From Lobosporangium transversale (lineage: Eukaryota; Mortierellomycota; Mortierellomycetes; Mortierellales; Mortierellaceae): DNA of 64,000 nt. Location: contig NW_019028981.1 in NCBI RefSeq assembly GCF_002105155.1, positions 496,001-560,000 on the forward strand, read 5' to 3'. The translations under genes were made by a program, and so were the position numbers. The notes beneath the pieces are model-generated. The model was not told where the DNA came from and did no database searches. It worked only from the letters and a program-made list of their open reading frames with translations. Below, one piece after another: positions 46,008 through 59,100 of this stretch. Each line of letters opens with the position of its first letter. The stretch's first letter is position 1.

Positions 46008-49000
46008 CTTGGATATATACTAGGTTTTTTTTGTGGTAAAGCTCGTTACGGAAAGGGTTCTCCTTTTTCGTAGGGTATTTAAATTTAAAAGTACAAAAAA
46101 ATGTCGTAACCAAGAGTGGGGTGAGAAAGAATGAGAGAAGAGAGGGAAAAAGATAAAACTAAAAAATTGCTTGTTTCGTTGCTTGCTATTAGAATAAGAG
46201 TAGGAAAAAAGAAAAGGAAAAAAAAAAAAAAAAAAGTAAAAGACGCCAGCATATAAACAGATCCAAAGGAACCATGAACAAATGAGCTGTTTGTCATGTA
46301 ACGACAGAAGCCGATCGAACCGAATGGTGTGTTGTTGGGCCAGAGGAGGCTCTTATTACAAAAAAGGAAATTTGTCTCAGGGAATGAAAGCAGGCGGGTA
46401 GCTCCGAAGACGAAAACGGTCTCTTCCGATGAGGGGTAAAAAAAAATGAGACAAATTGTTGACATGACATTCACAAATAGAAAAAATAAATATTTAATTG
46501 CATGTATATACCATCTCGTGCAATTAGATATGCCCCATTAATCCCATTAATTGCATGTCGTGGACACCAATCAACCAAAAGTTGAAGCCTTGCAGGGAAA
46601 AATATTTCAAGTCTAAAGAATTTGCACACATGAACCATATGAACGAGTCAAAAAAACAACTGCTTCATGCTACTGGGCCACCATCTGGTGCATGATTTGC
46701 ATATCCGAAACTCAAAATAAGCATGATTATGCTTTATAATGTCAGATGGCTCATGCTCTGTCTCTCCGTCTCTTTTCACACCCGAGACAACTGATGGATC
46801 TACGATTACAAAAACATATCATTAATAAATCTCATTTCGTGCACAATATCCCAGGGTACATGAGCACACGATTACCAAGGACTGATGCTAAAAAAGTAAC
46901 AAGTCAATGTGATATATCATGATCGTTTTAGGCATTGTGCTTTTGAAAGAAATGCTACTTCCTAAGACGCTCCAGTAAGGTAATTACGGCAATGATTCTT
47001 TGAGACTGTCAGCTGTGCTAAATGGGCTTATCAGTCTAAATGGAGTAACATTCCCGTCAGAAAAGCCGACGTGGTTGAGACTGCGGTAAAGGGAAGTTGA
47101 CGTGCGTGTATTAACAAAAACTTGGCGGTGTGCCCTCATAACACCATGGCCCCATAAATATCTGAATATTTTCATCTTACTCGCAATACACTCACATGTA
47201 AATGAACTTCACATATTCATCTTATTTGACAGCAACTTGAATAATTCTAATGATAAATATTTCCATGAGTTCGAAGCCCTATTTATACTTCTTCGGCTTT
47301 CTCCTACTCAATAGCAGACTTTAAAAGCAGTAATGAGATTTCAAAATTACTCTCTTAACTAAATTCCTGCTACAACTACCATAATGTGGACCACGTTAAA
47401 AGCAGTTTGGATAAGTACTTTGTATGTACATTTGTTTTAGGCACCTTATACTATGCTGGGACTGGCTTCCTTCTACGGAGATAAAGAGCAGGGCGTAAGT
47501 GGACCAAACTCTTGACATTGCACAGTGTATTCAGTGTATGTGGTGTAGGTATCATTTGGACTGGACGCGCTGTTGCTCTTCTTGAAGCACTATTTCAAAC
47601 AACTGAAGGCTGCTTAGGTAGACTCCGTCAGCTTTACACTTATGGGACTATATAGCTATAGCCCAATCATCCTCTGCCCATTTCCTGTACCTTCTTTAAT
47701 GAACCGCTGGTCCTTTGACAATCATTTTGGCCATTAGCCTTGCTTCATAATTGACACTAAATTTTAATAGCGGAGACGGATCGTAGAAACAGCTTATTGG
47801 CTTCATTAGTAGCCTCGATTGCTGTTCTGAGGACTCCTTTTCTACATTCTCTTCTTGGACGATATCATTTACTCCCTCGTGTTTATCAGAAGAAGCTCAG
47901 TAATGGCTGACGTGGAGCTCATGAGGCGCCTGGCAGATTCACGAGTTAACCTTGCATCATCGGATCATATGGCCGCCTTGACTTTTGCCCGAGTGACCAG
48001 CTTCATATTTGGCTGGAGTATGGAGGAGAGAGATGGATAAAGGAGGATAGAGATAGATGATTTTATGTGCTTTAGTTGCCAACAATATGTCAGCATTCAA
48101 GTGACCAATCGACCTGTTGTGACAACCATAAGCCAAAAATACCGATCCTATTGCTGAGAATACGGGTTAGCATAGTACAGTAGTAGTGTTTATAGCGTCT
48201 TCATGGCCAATCAAGGATACATAAGAGAAAACAGCGTCAAATCAAAATTTTTGATTCGAAACACTAAATGTATGTAGTATGTACGATATGTTTGTACATG
48301 TGTGTGTGAGCGAACCATTACAGGCGATAAGTGGTAAAGACGTAGCAGTAAAAAGACTTTTAAGGTGTGAAATGAATGTTGGACCGAGTCTAACTGCGTC
48401 AGCCATTTAACCGCATGATAGTCCCTGATCTCAATCTCTTCTTCTTACGACCTTGATAAAAGAACAAGGAGGATGTATCAGGCATCCATTACTCTGCAGT
48501 CTTCGTCTAGAGATGGATGACTTGGAAAGCACCACATACTTCGTGCAAGATAGTCCATGGCTATTGATTATTCATTTAGCAAGCGCTAAAGGATGTAGAG
48601 TATATACGAGTCGTATCAGTCAATTATCATCTATCTATCGCCTCAACCGCATTCTCACATATCGTTTACTGTTTAATCGCGCCAACGTCTGTCAATGAAG
48701 TAAGCAGTAAAAAAAAATTCTTCCCTTCTGAAGGTGCATGCAACAGGAACGTGGAAACTTTGATCTTTGCACTGCAAGTCAACAATACAGTTGTGAGAGC
48801 CCTGCACACGAGAAGAGTCATCGATTGCCAATTGTCGAACCAAAAAGGAAAAATGAGTAATAAGTTATCTTGTCCCTCCAATGTGGAGCGGGGAGAGACG
48901 CATGCATGGACCAGCCTAGTAACTAAAGCTGATTTCTGCTCTATATCTCCCCGAGTTCAACCATTTGGCATCATTACACTCACGCACAAACGCTTTTGTA

Positions 49001-49677
49001 GATCTTACGCTTATTCATTCGATAACAAGTCGTATAGATTTATTATACCACCCAAACTGCGAGAACAATAACCATCGAAAAATACTGTGAATGTGTGTAT
49101 GGTATATGTTACCATATCATACCATATCATATCTTTAACGTTCATTTCTGAAGGCTTCTTTTACAATTGGCTTTATTGATTAAAAGAGAGAGGAAACTAG
49201 CGTTATGTTCCAGCTGCGGCTGTAGAAGAGAAATGTGGGAGTGAAAGTTGATGATGAAACGTTCAGAAGAAAGCATGGATGTTCTTTTTATTTCAGTCTC
49301 GAACGTTGAGGGAGCGGGACAAAGATAGCTACTTGACTTGGGGTCAATAAAAATATTAATTTTAAATCAAAACTGACTCATTCCACACCCGATTAATATT
49401 TGATTTGACTTATCTCTTATTCCTTGGAAAAGTCGTTAATCCTCCCCTGGATCATAAAACGCATTTTCTCTCTTCCTTCTCTTACCCCAATCTTCCTTCT
49501 CTCTCCCTTCTCTCTCTTGCATTGTTTCATTCTTTTGGTTGCTAGTTTTGATAGATCACTTCTCTCCGCTCTCCCTCTCTTTTTCTGTTTCAAAAACAAG
49601 TTTTTAATATTCTTTATTCATTGCATTCATACACAAGCATTCATTCATTCTTGCATTTCTCATTTCATTCTTTAAAG
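46008..49677. other. Divergent spacer between PPR gene and HOM3
   Basis: A 3.7-kb region holding both promoters. I found no protein family in it. Noted: A run at 46217-46236, a self-complementary AATCAAAATTTTTGATT near 48240, repeated ATACCATATCAT near 49110, a Gcn4-type TGACTCA at 49374 and a CT-rich leader (49457-49600). A weak two-exon reading near 47450-47617 is discussed in the findings. Confidence 0.5.
49374..49380 (+). promoter_or_regulatory. Gcn4/CPC1-type binding site upstream of HOM3
   Basis: TGACTCA, the consensus for the fungal general amino-acid control activator, lies 298 bp upstream of the aspartate kinase start codon. Yeast HOM3 is a known Gcn4 target, so the position makes sense. 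A 7-bp site can also occur by chance. Confidence 0.5.
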
Positions 49678-51750
49678 ATGCCTTCCATGACTGCTTCTCC
49701 TCTCAGGGACTCTCTTCCTCGCCGTGTTGGTATCGAAGTTAACACCAATGGCCACTCTGCTCCTCACACAAACGGCCATGCTACAACCACTGCAGCAGAC
49801 CCTGAGGACCCTAATTTTGCCAGTCAAAAGCCATGGCTTGTCCAAAAGTTCGGCGGTACAAGCATTGGAAAATTCATTGAAAACATCACAGGCACCATTG
49901 TTCAGTAAGATATCTTCATAATACAAAAAAAAAAAAAAGGGAAGTCTATAATCTTTTCTGATGGGCTATTAATCATTTTTTTTTTTTTTTTTTTTGTTCT
50001 ATTTTTTGTACCAGATCATATCTTCCAACGAATCGAGTCGTTGTTGTTTGCTCAGCAAGAAGCAGCGAAAGCAAGTCACTCGGTACTACGAACAGGTACA
50101 ATGATCATGATCCTTTGTTGGCAGTGCTGTCGATCCAATTGGTTGCTATTCCAAGACTAACCCCTCCTATCATTTTCGGCTTTCTACTTTGACATTCAAA
50201 CAGACTGTTGAGGGCTGCTAAATCAGCTATGAGTCCCGGATCCATTGAATATATCGAAGTAGTACAAGAGATTCGACTTGATCATCTTGACGTTGCAAAA
50301 AAACACATATCAAATCCTGAAATCCTTAAGCGGGTAATGGAGGAGGTTAACCAGGACTGCGACCGTCTCAAGGCATTCTTGGAGGCAGCCCAGGTAAGGA
50401 ATGATTACATTTCTCAAAAAAAAAAAAAGAAAGAGAGAGTCGAAGAGGGAAAAACTAAGCATGCCAACTATAATACTCTTTTTTTTTTTTTTTTTTTTTT
50501 TTAGATTATTGAGGAGATTTCACCAAGATCAAATGACATTATTATGGCAGTAGGCGAAAAGCTATCATGCAGAATTGTTGCCGGTCTGTTAGAGGACCGA
50601 GGTGTGGAGACCCAGTTTGTGAATTTGGAAAATGTGATTGAGACCAAATTCGAAGTTGAATTTTTGGATCAGAACTTTTATGATTACCTCTCACGTGCAT
50701 TTGCATGTGCCATATCCAATTGTGGCCACCGTGTCCCTGTTGTCACTGGTAAATATCGTGGAAGTAATGGTACCAAAAAAAAAAAAAAAAAAAAAAAACT
50801 TAACATTTTTGTCTCTATTATTATCGGTTGTACTTTTAGGATTCTTTGGCCCTGTTCCTGGCAGTTTGTTGACCAGTATTGGCCGTGGTTATACAGATCT
50901 TGCTGCTGCACTAATTGCGGTCGGTCTTGATGCAGAGGAACTGCAGGTTTGGAAGGAGGTGGATGGTATCTTCACGGCCGATCCTCGCAAGGTCAAGAGC
51001 GCAAGACTGTTGAACATCATCACACCAGAGGAGGCCTCCGAATTAACGTATTATGGCTCTGAGGTCATTCATCCATTCACAATGGAGCAGGTGATCCGTG
51101 CACAGATCCCGATCCGCATTAAGAATGTGATGAATCCCCAAGGCGAGGGTACAATTATCTTTCCGGATCAATCTTCGAGTACGAGCACGCCCAACGGCAG
51201 GAATACGCCTCCACCTTCGTACAAGGTCCTGTTAGAAAATGGCTATTTATTAGATATGTCACGGCGGCATCCTACGGCGGTGACCATCAAAGATAATGTC
51301 TGGGTGCTGAATATTCATTCGAATCGCAAGTCGGTTTCGCATGGGTTTTTTGCTCAAATTTTTAGTACGTTGGATCGATTTGGTATTGCAGTTGATCTGA
51401 TCTCAACGTCCGAGGTTCATATTTCAATGGCGTTTGGTGCAGTGACGAGTGAGATTGAGAAGAAGTGTATAGAATCATTGCGGTCGATTGGTACAGTTGA
51501 TGTGACGAAGAATATGGCGATCTTATCGTTAGTTGGCAAGCAAATGAAGAACATGGTGGGAATATCAGGCAGAATGTTCACGACGTTAGCAAAAGCGGGG
51601 ATCAACATTGAGATGATCTCCCAAGGCGCTTCTGAGATCAACATCTCGTGCGTGATTTTGGAGCGGCAAGCTCTAGATGCCTTGAACGTCATTCATGAAG
51701 AGTTACTGAGCAAAGTTGGAAAATACGAAGAGGCAGAAGACGATTCGTAA
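49678..51750 (+). CDS. HOM3: Aspartate kinase
   Basis: First enzyme of threonine, methionine and isoleucine synthesis; it phosphorylates aspartate. Exons 49678-49904, 50015-50095, 50204-50393, 50505-50748 and 50840-51750 give 550 residues (yeast Hom3 527). Motifs: VQKFGGTSIGKF (about 53-64), VVVCSARSSESKSLGTTNRL, NDIIMAVGEKLSCRIVA, IGRGYTDLAAALIAVGLDAEELQVWKEVDGIFTADPR and EASELTYYGSEVIHPFTMEQ. Two ACT domains follow (SHGFFAQIFSTLDRFGIAVDLISTSEV; VGISGRMFTTLAKAGINIEMISQG), the usual site of threonine feedback. The N-terminus has an extra polar stretch of about 45 residues before the kinase. The 5' flank is CT-rich and holds a Gcn4-type site. Long T or A runs occur in introns 1, 3 and 4. Confidence 0.95.
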
Positions 51751-52690
51751 AAAAAAAAAAAAAAAAAAAAAAAGAACAGAAAAAGAAAAAGAAAGCACTC
51801 CCTAATCAATGTAAATATTTATTCTTTTTTGATTTCTAAAGATCCTTCCTTTCTCTTCTTACTTGCATCTTTTACACTGATGATTTTAGTAATAACAATG
51901 ATAATAAAAAGAATAGAAGTGAGTGACACAGCCAAGCCTCTACTACGCATATTTACCATCAAATTAGAGAAAATTTGATCTTCGCCACACAGACTTTTGA
52001 CATTGAGACATTGACCAAGGTGCTGCACAGACAGCAGTCCCAAGTAATAAGATTTCTGTGGAGTTTCACCGGAAGCCTTGATCGCTGGGAGGAAAAGGCC
52101 ATTTTTATGGAAAAAGGTTGATGGCATTGGAAAGTAAGTTGGTCTAGAGCGATTGAAAAATATAATCCTGAAATAGAAGTAAAAAAAATGGGACTCTGGT
52201 GTAGAGTCGAGAATGGAGCACAGCCCAAGAGGGAGGGAGAGTTTTGGCTCAGCTCCATTCTGTGTATTTATTCATGATGTGGCGGAGGTATTACATGATA
52301 GGATGGGAGATGTTGTTGAGGCAGGCTGTGGTCAATAGGTTATGACTGATGGTATTGAATGTTAGCGGTATGAGGGAGACCCATTCATGGTAATGAAAAA
52401 AAATAATAATAACGGGCATTGCAATACACAAAGTCCTTGCTCACACAGGCATATTTTATTCACCTTTTTGAACCCAACGTTTTCTTTTTCTTTCTCTTTC
52501 TTTTTCTTCTTTCATCACTTTAATCTATTCGTATTCGCATTTGCATTTGCATCCAGGGGTCATCAAATCAACCAATTTCTATTTCACAATCATTGTCACC
52601 CATTCCATTCCAAAGCAGGACTTTCTGACACTCTCATATCTTCATACTCTTACATCTCTCATCAATCCATCATATAAAAAAGAACAAAAG
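51751..52690. other. Spacer between HOM3 and the C2-domain gene
   Basis: Starts with a poly(A) run right after the HOM3 stop (51750-51772). A CT-rich leader (52485-52520) precedes the C2 gene. No exon recognised. Confidence 0.5.
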
Positions 52691-52788
52691 ATGCATCGAG
52701 TACTACTGAACCATGGCCGTCCTCCAGTTGGCATGAACAAGCCTTTACCAGAACCACTCGTTGACCCTGATGAAGGAAAAACTCCCAT

Positions 52789-52827
<39 letters not shown>

Positions 52828-55380
52828 GAAATTGAAATTTTAATTCCAGTTATCATTCAAAGTATCATTCGAAAGTGTCTCACACATTGATATCATTTTA
52901 TGCTTTTTTTTATTGTTCCTTTTTTCAGGTGAGTTGGTCATTATCCCTATTCAGGGAAAGGATCTTCCTAACCGTGAACGATTCGGAAAGCAGGATCCCT
53001 TTATTCTCTTCAAGCTTGGAAACGTCAGTAAGAGGAGCACTACAGATATCCGCGGTGGTCAACGACCCATGTGGAAGGATGACCAGGTAATCAAAACGCA
53101 AAAGCGAATTTCGAGGCGTGACGCATGGATAAAATTTTCCCCTCGGGAGGACAAACAGTCTCCAAAACAGTGATCTTATCTCAGCATACAACACGACATG
53201 GATTAGCATTGGACATTTAGTTCAGCTCATGGGTTGAAATATTGGAAAACTGCAACATGCATATTTGTTTTTTTCCACGCATCTCTTCGTTGCCTAGGCT
53301 TATTTAGCACCCCCTCCCCTTTCTCAATTGCCCTCGTGCACGACAGATGGATGGAAGGAAAGAAAGAGAGAAAAGTAAAGTGAACAAATTTAGGAGAAGA
53401 TGCGACTGCTCAGCAATTTTTCAAACCCTGATTAACCAGCTGGAATCATTACCAGAGTTGGGAAGAGTCAGCGGAAGGTCATAAGATAGAAAAGAAAAAG
53501 TGACAACAGAAACAGACATGCACATATACCACACACATATTAGATATTGTAGAATCGCAACCTTCTGGAGAAGTCTTTATGACTGTCTAACTTCTCTCAT
53601 TAATCTTTTTTTTTTTTGCTACCGCTGTTTTTTATAATTAGATCAACATAAACATGTATGAAAGCGATGCAAAAGATGCTCTATCGCTTTATGTTACCTG
53701 CCTGGACGAAGATCCTAAAAAGAACGATTTGATCGGTGATTGCGTCATTAACCTTTCCAAAGTCATGGAACAAGGAACACAAGATGGTAAATGCAGAAAA
53801 ATGAGTATATCTCAGGACTTCACGCTTGATATCCAGTGAGAAAAAGGAGAACGTTTGATTAACCCCTTGATTCTAAAAAATTTGCCTGGATTAGATTGGT
53901 TTGAGCTTACGTATAAAGGAAGAGAAGCAGGAATGCTTATGCTTCAATTGACATACTATTCACATGTAAGTAGTCTATACCATTGTGCTACGTTCTTTGT
54001 ATCATCTTGCTTTGTTTCTGTTTTCTGCTCGAGTCTAAGCGTATGTCTTATGACCTTGATGTAATACAGGATCCTAGCCATCGGTTTTTCAGAGCAAATC
54101 ATCCTGCAACAAAGGAAGGTAATTCAGGACGTCGATCCATTCATCCACCCAAGAAACCCAAGGCAGAGGAGAAGCCAGTTGTGGAGGAGCATACGGATGA
54201 AGGTCCTGTATACAAACCACCAGTTGTACCTGAGCCTCCTACTCCAGCTCCACCAGCTCAAGTACCTATGGTTCCTGGAGCCGCAGGATATCCATATGGT
54301 ACCTTGCCAGCTGGAGGAGCGGCTGCTCGTCCAGTATCACCATCAGGTCACGGACATTTTGCTGGTCACCATACTCCCCATGTCCCGCCAGCCACTCCTT
54401 ATGCTGCTCACCAGCCTGTGCCAGGCAATCCCTATGCAACCCCCGGTGCTGGTGGATACCCAGCATATCCAGCAGCAGGTACTGCTGGTCCATATCCAGA
54501 CCCTGCATTGAGTGCAGATCCAAGTAAGCGTCTGTCATTCCCAGGACAGACGCCAATTGTCCCGCCTCAACAGCCCGGTGGATTCTTGCCGGGTGGGTAC
54601 CCTCCAGCAGGAGTAGGGGCTATGGGTCCAGTTCCAGGTGCCGGAGGTTATCCTCCTCAAGTTCCTGGTACACCGGCTTTCCCACCTCAGAATGTTGGAG
54701 GTGCCTATCCACCCACTACTGGAGCAGGAATGGCTAATTCTCCTTACCCACCAGCACAACCATTGCCAAACAATGCAGGTGGACCACCAGCTGGATACCC
54801 ATTTGCAGCGTCCAATATTTATCTACCTAATAGCAATAGCAGTAATAGTAGTAACAACAGCAGTAATGGTAGTTTCCCTGGAGCATACCCAGCGAACAAT
54901 AACAACAACGGGAACATGAATAACATGAACAATATGAACAACATGAACAACAACTTCAATAACGGCGGCAATAGCTTCAATAACAATAATGGTTTTAACA
55001 ACAACAGCCCAAGTAGTTTTAACAGCGATGGAGGCAGCTTCAACAGTGGAGGCAGCTTCAACAGTGGAGGCAGCTTTAATAACAATAACAATTTTGGCAA
55101 CCAAAGAAACAGCTTTAACAACAGCAATAATAATAATAACTTCAGTAATAACATGAATGGAAATAACGGCTTCAATAACAACATGAATGGCGGAAACAAC
55201 TTCAACAACAATAACTTTAACAACAACAGTAACTTTAACAACAATAACAGTAGCTTTAATAACAATAACAACACCAACTTTAACAACAATAGGAAAAACA
55301 CCATCACACCCACGCCAATTGTAGCAACCTCGGCGCAGCAAAGTCGTCCGACAGCCATGTATGGGCCTGATGAGTTTTAA
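52691..55380 (+). CDS. C2-domain protein with Pro-rich and Asn-rich tail, Fic1/Inn1-like
   Basis: Exons 52691-52790, 52929-53086, 53642-53786, 53895-53965 and 54070-55380 give 594 residues. A single C2 domain spans about 34-158 (GELVIIPIQGKDLPNRERFGKQDPFILFKLG to WFELTYKGREAGMLMLQLTYY). A Lys/Pro-rich segment follows, then a Pro/Gly/Tyr/Ala-rich region of about 220 residues, then about 150 residues made mostly of Asn with Phe, Ser and Gly (about 54830-55300). It ends SRPTAMYGPDEF. An N-terminal C2 domain with PxxP-rich tail is the design of Fic1 and Inn1, which act at the cytokinetic ring. That role is inference. The Asn-rich region is prion-like in composition. Intron 1 begins with a TAA-type triplet repeat. 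Confidence 0.8.
52791..52824 (+). repeat. (TAA)n triplet repeat at a splice donor
   Basis: The intron 1 donor of the C2 gene is GTAATAATAAT..., an AAT repeat of about eleven units starting at the donor itself. If the intron were retained the repeat would be read as consecutive Asn codons. Confidence 0.85.
54830..55300 (+). repeat. Asn-coding AAC/AAT low-complexity tract
   Basis: Coding repeat region of the C2 gene, dominated by AAC and AAT codons with interspersed ATG, TTC/TTT, AGC and GGA. Sub-repeats include AACATGAACAAT units (about 54913-54950) and GGAGGCAGCTTCAACAGT units (about 55030-55075). Likely polymorphic in length. Confidence 0.85.
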
Positions 55381-56119
55381 GAGAGGCTTGTAGCCCTTTT
55401 GCATCCTTGTTGATGATAGATGTGCAATTTTGGGTTTTTTGTTATTCCATAAAAAACACGTTTTGAAAATAAAAATTTTTAACGGGCAAAAAAAAAAGAA
55501 AAAGAAAAAAAAGCTGTGGCTTTTAATGGATACACCAGTGAATCATTCCATCTCATCGAGCAAGACAAGTTCCCAGCAGATCAATAGTCTATCAACTCTT
55601 TCTCCGCAATTTTTCGATTTCCTTTTCTGTATTTTAAAGTGAATTTGTATTGTATGGTGTATGAAAAATATCGATCTCAAACTCTTTTGATTGTATACAT
55701 GTACATGTACATGAACCAAAATGGGCAAGTAATCTTGTTCGAGCCCAACAGGCAATATTCAAATCTTCTGGGGTAAAGATCAAGCTTAGAGAACAGAATA
55801 AGACACGACTGGTGCCTGTGGCGCTTCATCACCGTTAAAATTGAATTGTAAGAAAAAATAAAAATAAAAGGAGACATTTGTTTTGTTTTTGTTTTTGTTT
55901 TTGTTTTTAAATTCATTTCTTCCTCACGCTCCTTCATTCTCTTCTCTTCATTTCGCCAACGCTCCTTCCCTACGCATCTTGCTTCCCGTCTTTTTTCTGT
56001 TTATTAGTCAGTTTGTTGCCTTCGCTCTCCCTTTTTTTTTTTTTTTTTTTTTTTTGTTGTTCATTCAATAATAGTTCACGACACATATCACATAAAAAAT
56101 ATCACATCTTTCATAAACT
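55381..56119. other. Spacer between the C2 gene and ADE6
   Basis: Contains the 3' flank of the C2 gene and a CT-rich leader with a long T run (56032-56055) just before ADE6. No exon recognised. Confidence 0.5.
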
Positions 56120-59100
56120 ATGCTCGTACTTCCTGGAACACAAGCATTGTCGCCTTTCAAGGCACATGCTTTGTTGCAGCAAATTCAAGCTGCGGTGCCC
56201 TCAGTCAAGTCGGTCTCCACACGCGCGGTCCATTTTGTACAGCCCAAGGCCGATCTCGATCCAGCAGCTTTGACAGAGTTCTTGACCAATAGCAACACAG
56301 CTGAGAGACGTATTCTCGATACCATGTTCTCCTCGCCTTCTGCTGCGACTAATGCACCCATCGAGGTATAAAAAAAAAGACATTGTGAAAGGTGAAAGGT
56401 GAAAAGCGAAAGGAGAATGTGAAGTGAGGAAAAGAACAAAGGATAAAAGGAAGGGTAGAAAAATCATAGCTGATCTCTCACAATGATCGCTTCATTTTTT
56501 TTTTTTTTTTTTTTTCATAAAAAAGGACGACCATGAACTCTTGAGACTTCTTACTCAACATAGCAGCAGCAGCAGCAATAGGACAGAAGAAGGATTCAAT
56601 TTTTTTATCGTCCTACCGCGTGTTGGTACGATCTCGCCATGGTCTTCCAAGGCCACCAATATTGCACAGATGTGCAATCTGGATCGCCATGTGCAGCGTG
56701 TGGAGCGTGGTCAAGCCTATTTAATCAAATTAAAGGAAGATGCAGCCAAGCAGTTATTGAGCGAGCAAGAGTTCAGGGCCATCACTGCCCTTGTTCATGA
56801 CCGCATGACCCAGGATGTATTAAACGTCATCCCAAACGAGAAAGTTATTTTTAAGGTATATAGAAAAAAAAAAAAAAAATGAAAAGAGAAAAGAGACGCG
56901 AATCAAGGATTTTAGGAATGAGATTCAAAGCAAGGAAGAGGAATCAACTCCAATTGAAATATCGTGATCCAACAACGAAGCCGTTTTCATGACGATTAGA
57001 TCAGCTCTACATATTGTGTCTTCTTGGGATTTTGCTGCTGTTGATGACTCCGAGTTTTTTTTTTTAAAAAAAAAAAAAAAGTTTTTGCTGGCAGTCACAA
57101 CACTGTTTTTGTTTTTGATTACTGTCCTAATGTCATCTCTCCCAAACCATGTTGTCTTGTAGCAAGGGACCCCTGCCCCACTCAAGGTCGTCCAATTGAT
57201 GGACAGCAATGAGGACCGCAATCCTCGCGATGCCCGTCAGCGTTTAATCACTGCTAACAAGGAGCTTGGATTGGCTTTAGCTGAGGATGAGATCGATTAC
57301 TTGGTTGCTGCTTTCATCGGCAGCAGCAAATTGAGCTCCGACAGTTGCCTAGCCCGTAACCCTACAGATGTGGAACTGTTCATGTTTGCACAGGTCAACT
57401 CGGAGCATTGTCGTCACAAGATCTTTGGAGCGGATTGGACCATTGATGGTGAAAAGAAGCCTCACTCACTCTTTGGCATGATCAAGAACACCCATCAACT
57501 CAACCCTCAGCATACCCTTTCAGCATATAGTGATAACGCCGCTGTTTTGCAAGGCCACAAGGGAGTACGGTTTGCACCTCTGGCGGAAGACAACTATTCA
57601 TACAACTTGTTTGAAGAAGAGGTTCATATGGTGGTCAAGGTTGAGACCCATAATCATCCTACGGCTGTTTCCCCCTTCCCAGGAGCTGCTACTGGATCTG
57701 GAGGAGAAATCCGTGATGAAGGAGCCACAGGCGTGGGTTCCAAACCCAAAGCTGGTCTCACTGGGTTCACTGTCTCTAACCTATTGATCCCTGGACATGT
57801 CCAACCTTGGGAAACAGACTATGGAAGGCCTTCGCATGTTGCTTCCGCGCTTGATATCATGATCCAAGGGCCTCTTGGAGGAGCAGCTTTCAACAACGAG
57901 TTCGGTCGTCCTGCTATTACTGGTTACTTCCGCACGTTCCTCGAGTCCGTCCCTGGACCTAATGGCAAAGACGAAATCCGCGGGTTCCATAAGCCCATTA
58001 TGATTGCTGGAGGCCTTGGAACCATCCGTCCTCAGCATGTGATTAAGAACAAGATTCAGCCGGGTGCCCATTTGGTGGTTCTGGGAGGTCCCTGCATGCT
58101 GATTGGCTTGGGAGGTGGAGCTGCTAGTTCCATGACCTCGGGAGAATCCTCTGCAGCCTTGGATTTTGCATCTGTCCAGCGTGAGAACCCGGAGATGCAG
58201 CGTCGCTGCCAGCAGGTCATTGATTCTTGCACGGCCTTGGGTCAAAAGAACCCTATTCAGTCAATCCACGATGTCGGTGCTGGAGGATTGTGCAATGCCT
58301 TGCCCGAGATTGTTCACGACTGTAACTTGGGAGCGTCAATCGAGCTCCGTAACATCAACAACGACGATCCTAGTATGTCACCCATGGAGATTTGGTGCAA
58401 TGAGTCTCAGGAACGCTACGTACTTGCGATTGGACCTGAGAACATAGAGACATTCAAGGCAATCTGTGAGCGTGAAAGATGCCCTTATGCTTTGGCCGGT
58501 GTCGCTACTGCGGAGGAGAGATTGATTTTAACAGATAGTCTGTTGGGTACCACACCCATCGATCTACCCATGTCGACTCTGTTCGGAAAGCCACCAAAGA
58601 TGTCACGTACGACTAGCACAATCACCCCTGCTCGCCATGCCTTTGACAGCTCACTCCAGTCTTACTTACCCTCATTGACCCAGACAGCTGAGTTAGTCAC
58701 AGATGCTGCTCACCGTGTCCTCCGGCTTCCTGCAGTGGCCTCTAAATCCTTCTTGATCACAATCGGTGATCGCACTATCACAGGACTAGTCGCTCGTGAC
58801 CAGTTTGTGGGGCCCTGGCAGGTCCCTGTAGCAGATGTAGCGGTCACAGCTACATCGCACGGCGCCTCGACCGGAGAAGCCATGGCAATGGGAGAACGTC
58901 CTCCGATTGCATTGATTTCAGCTGCCGCCTCTGCCCGTATGGCTGTTGGAGAGTGTATCACCAACATGGCCGCCGCTAACATTCCTTCTTTGGGCCAGAT
59001 CCGTATGTCTGCTAATTGGATGGCTGCTCCAGACCATGAGGGTGAAGGAGCTCGTCTATATGAGGCTGTCCAGGCTATTGGCTTGGACCTTTGTCCTGCT

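Noticed and set aside
48453-49071. Two consecutive short frames (81 and 106 codons) upstream of HOM3
   Set aside because: No recognisable protein features and no in-phase splice join seen. They are probably chance frames in the promoter region.
54819-55404. Leu/Val-rich frames on the minus strand opposite the Asn-rich tract
   Set aside because: AAC/AAT repeats read backwards as GTT/ATT or TTA/TTG-type codons. This is a composition artefact.
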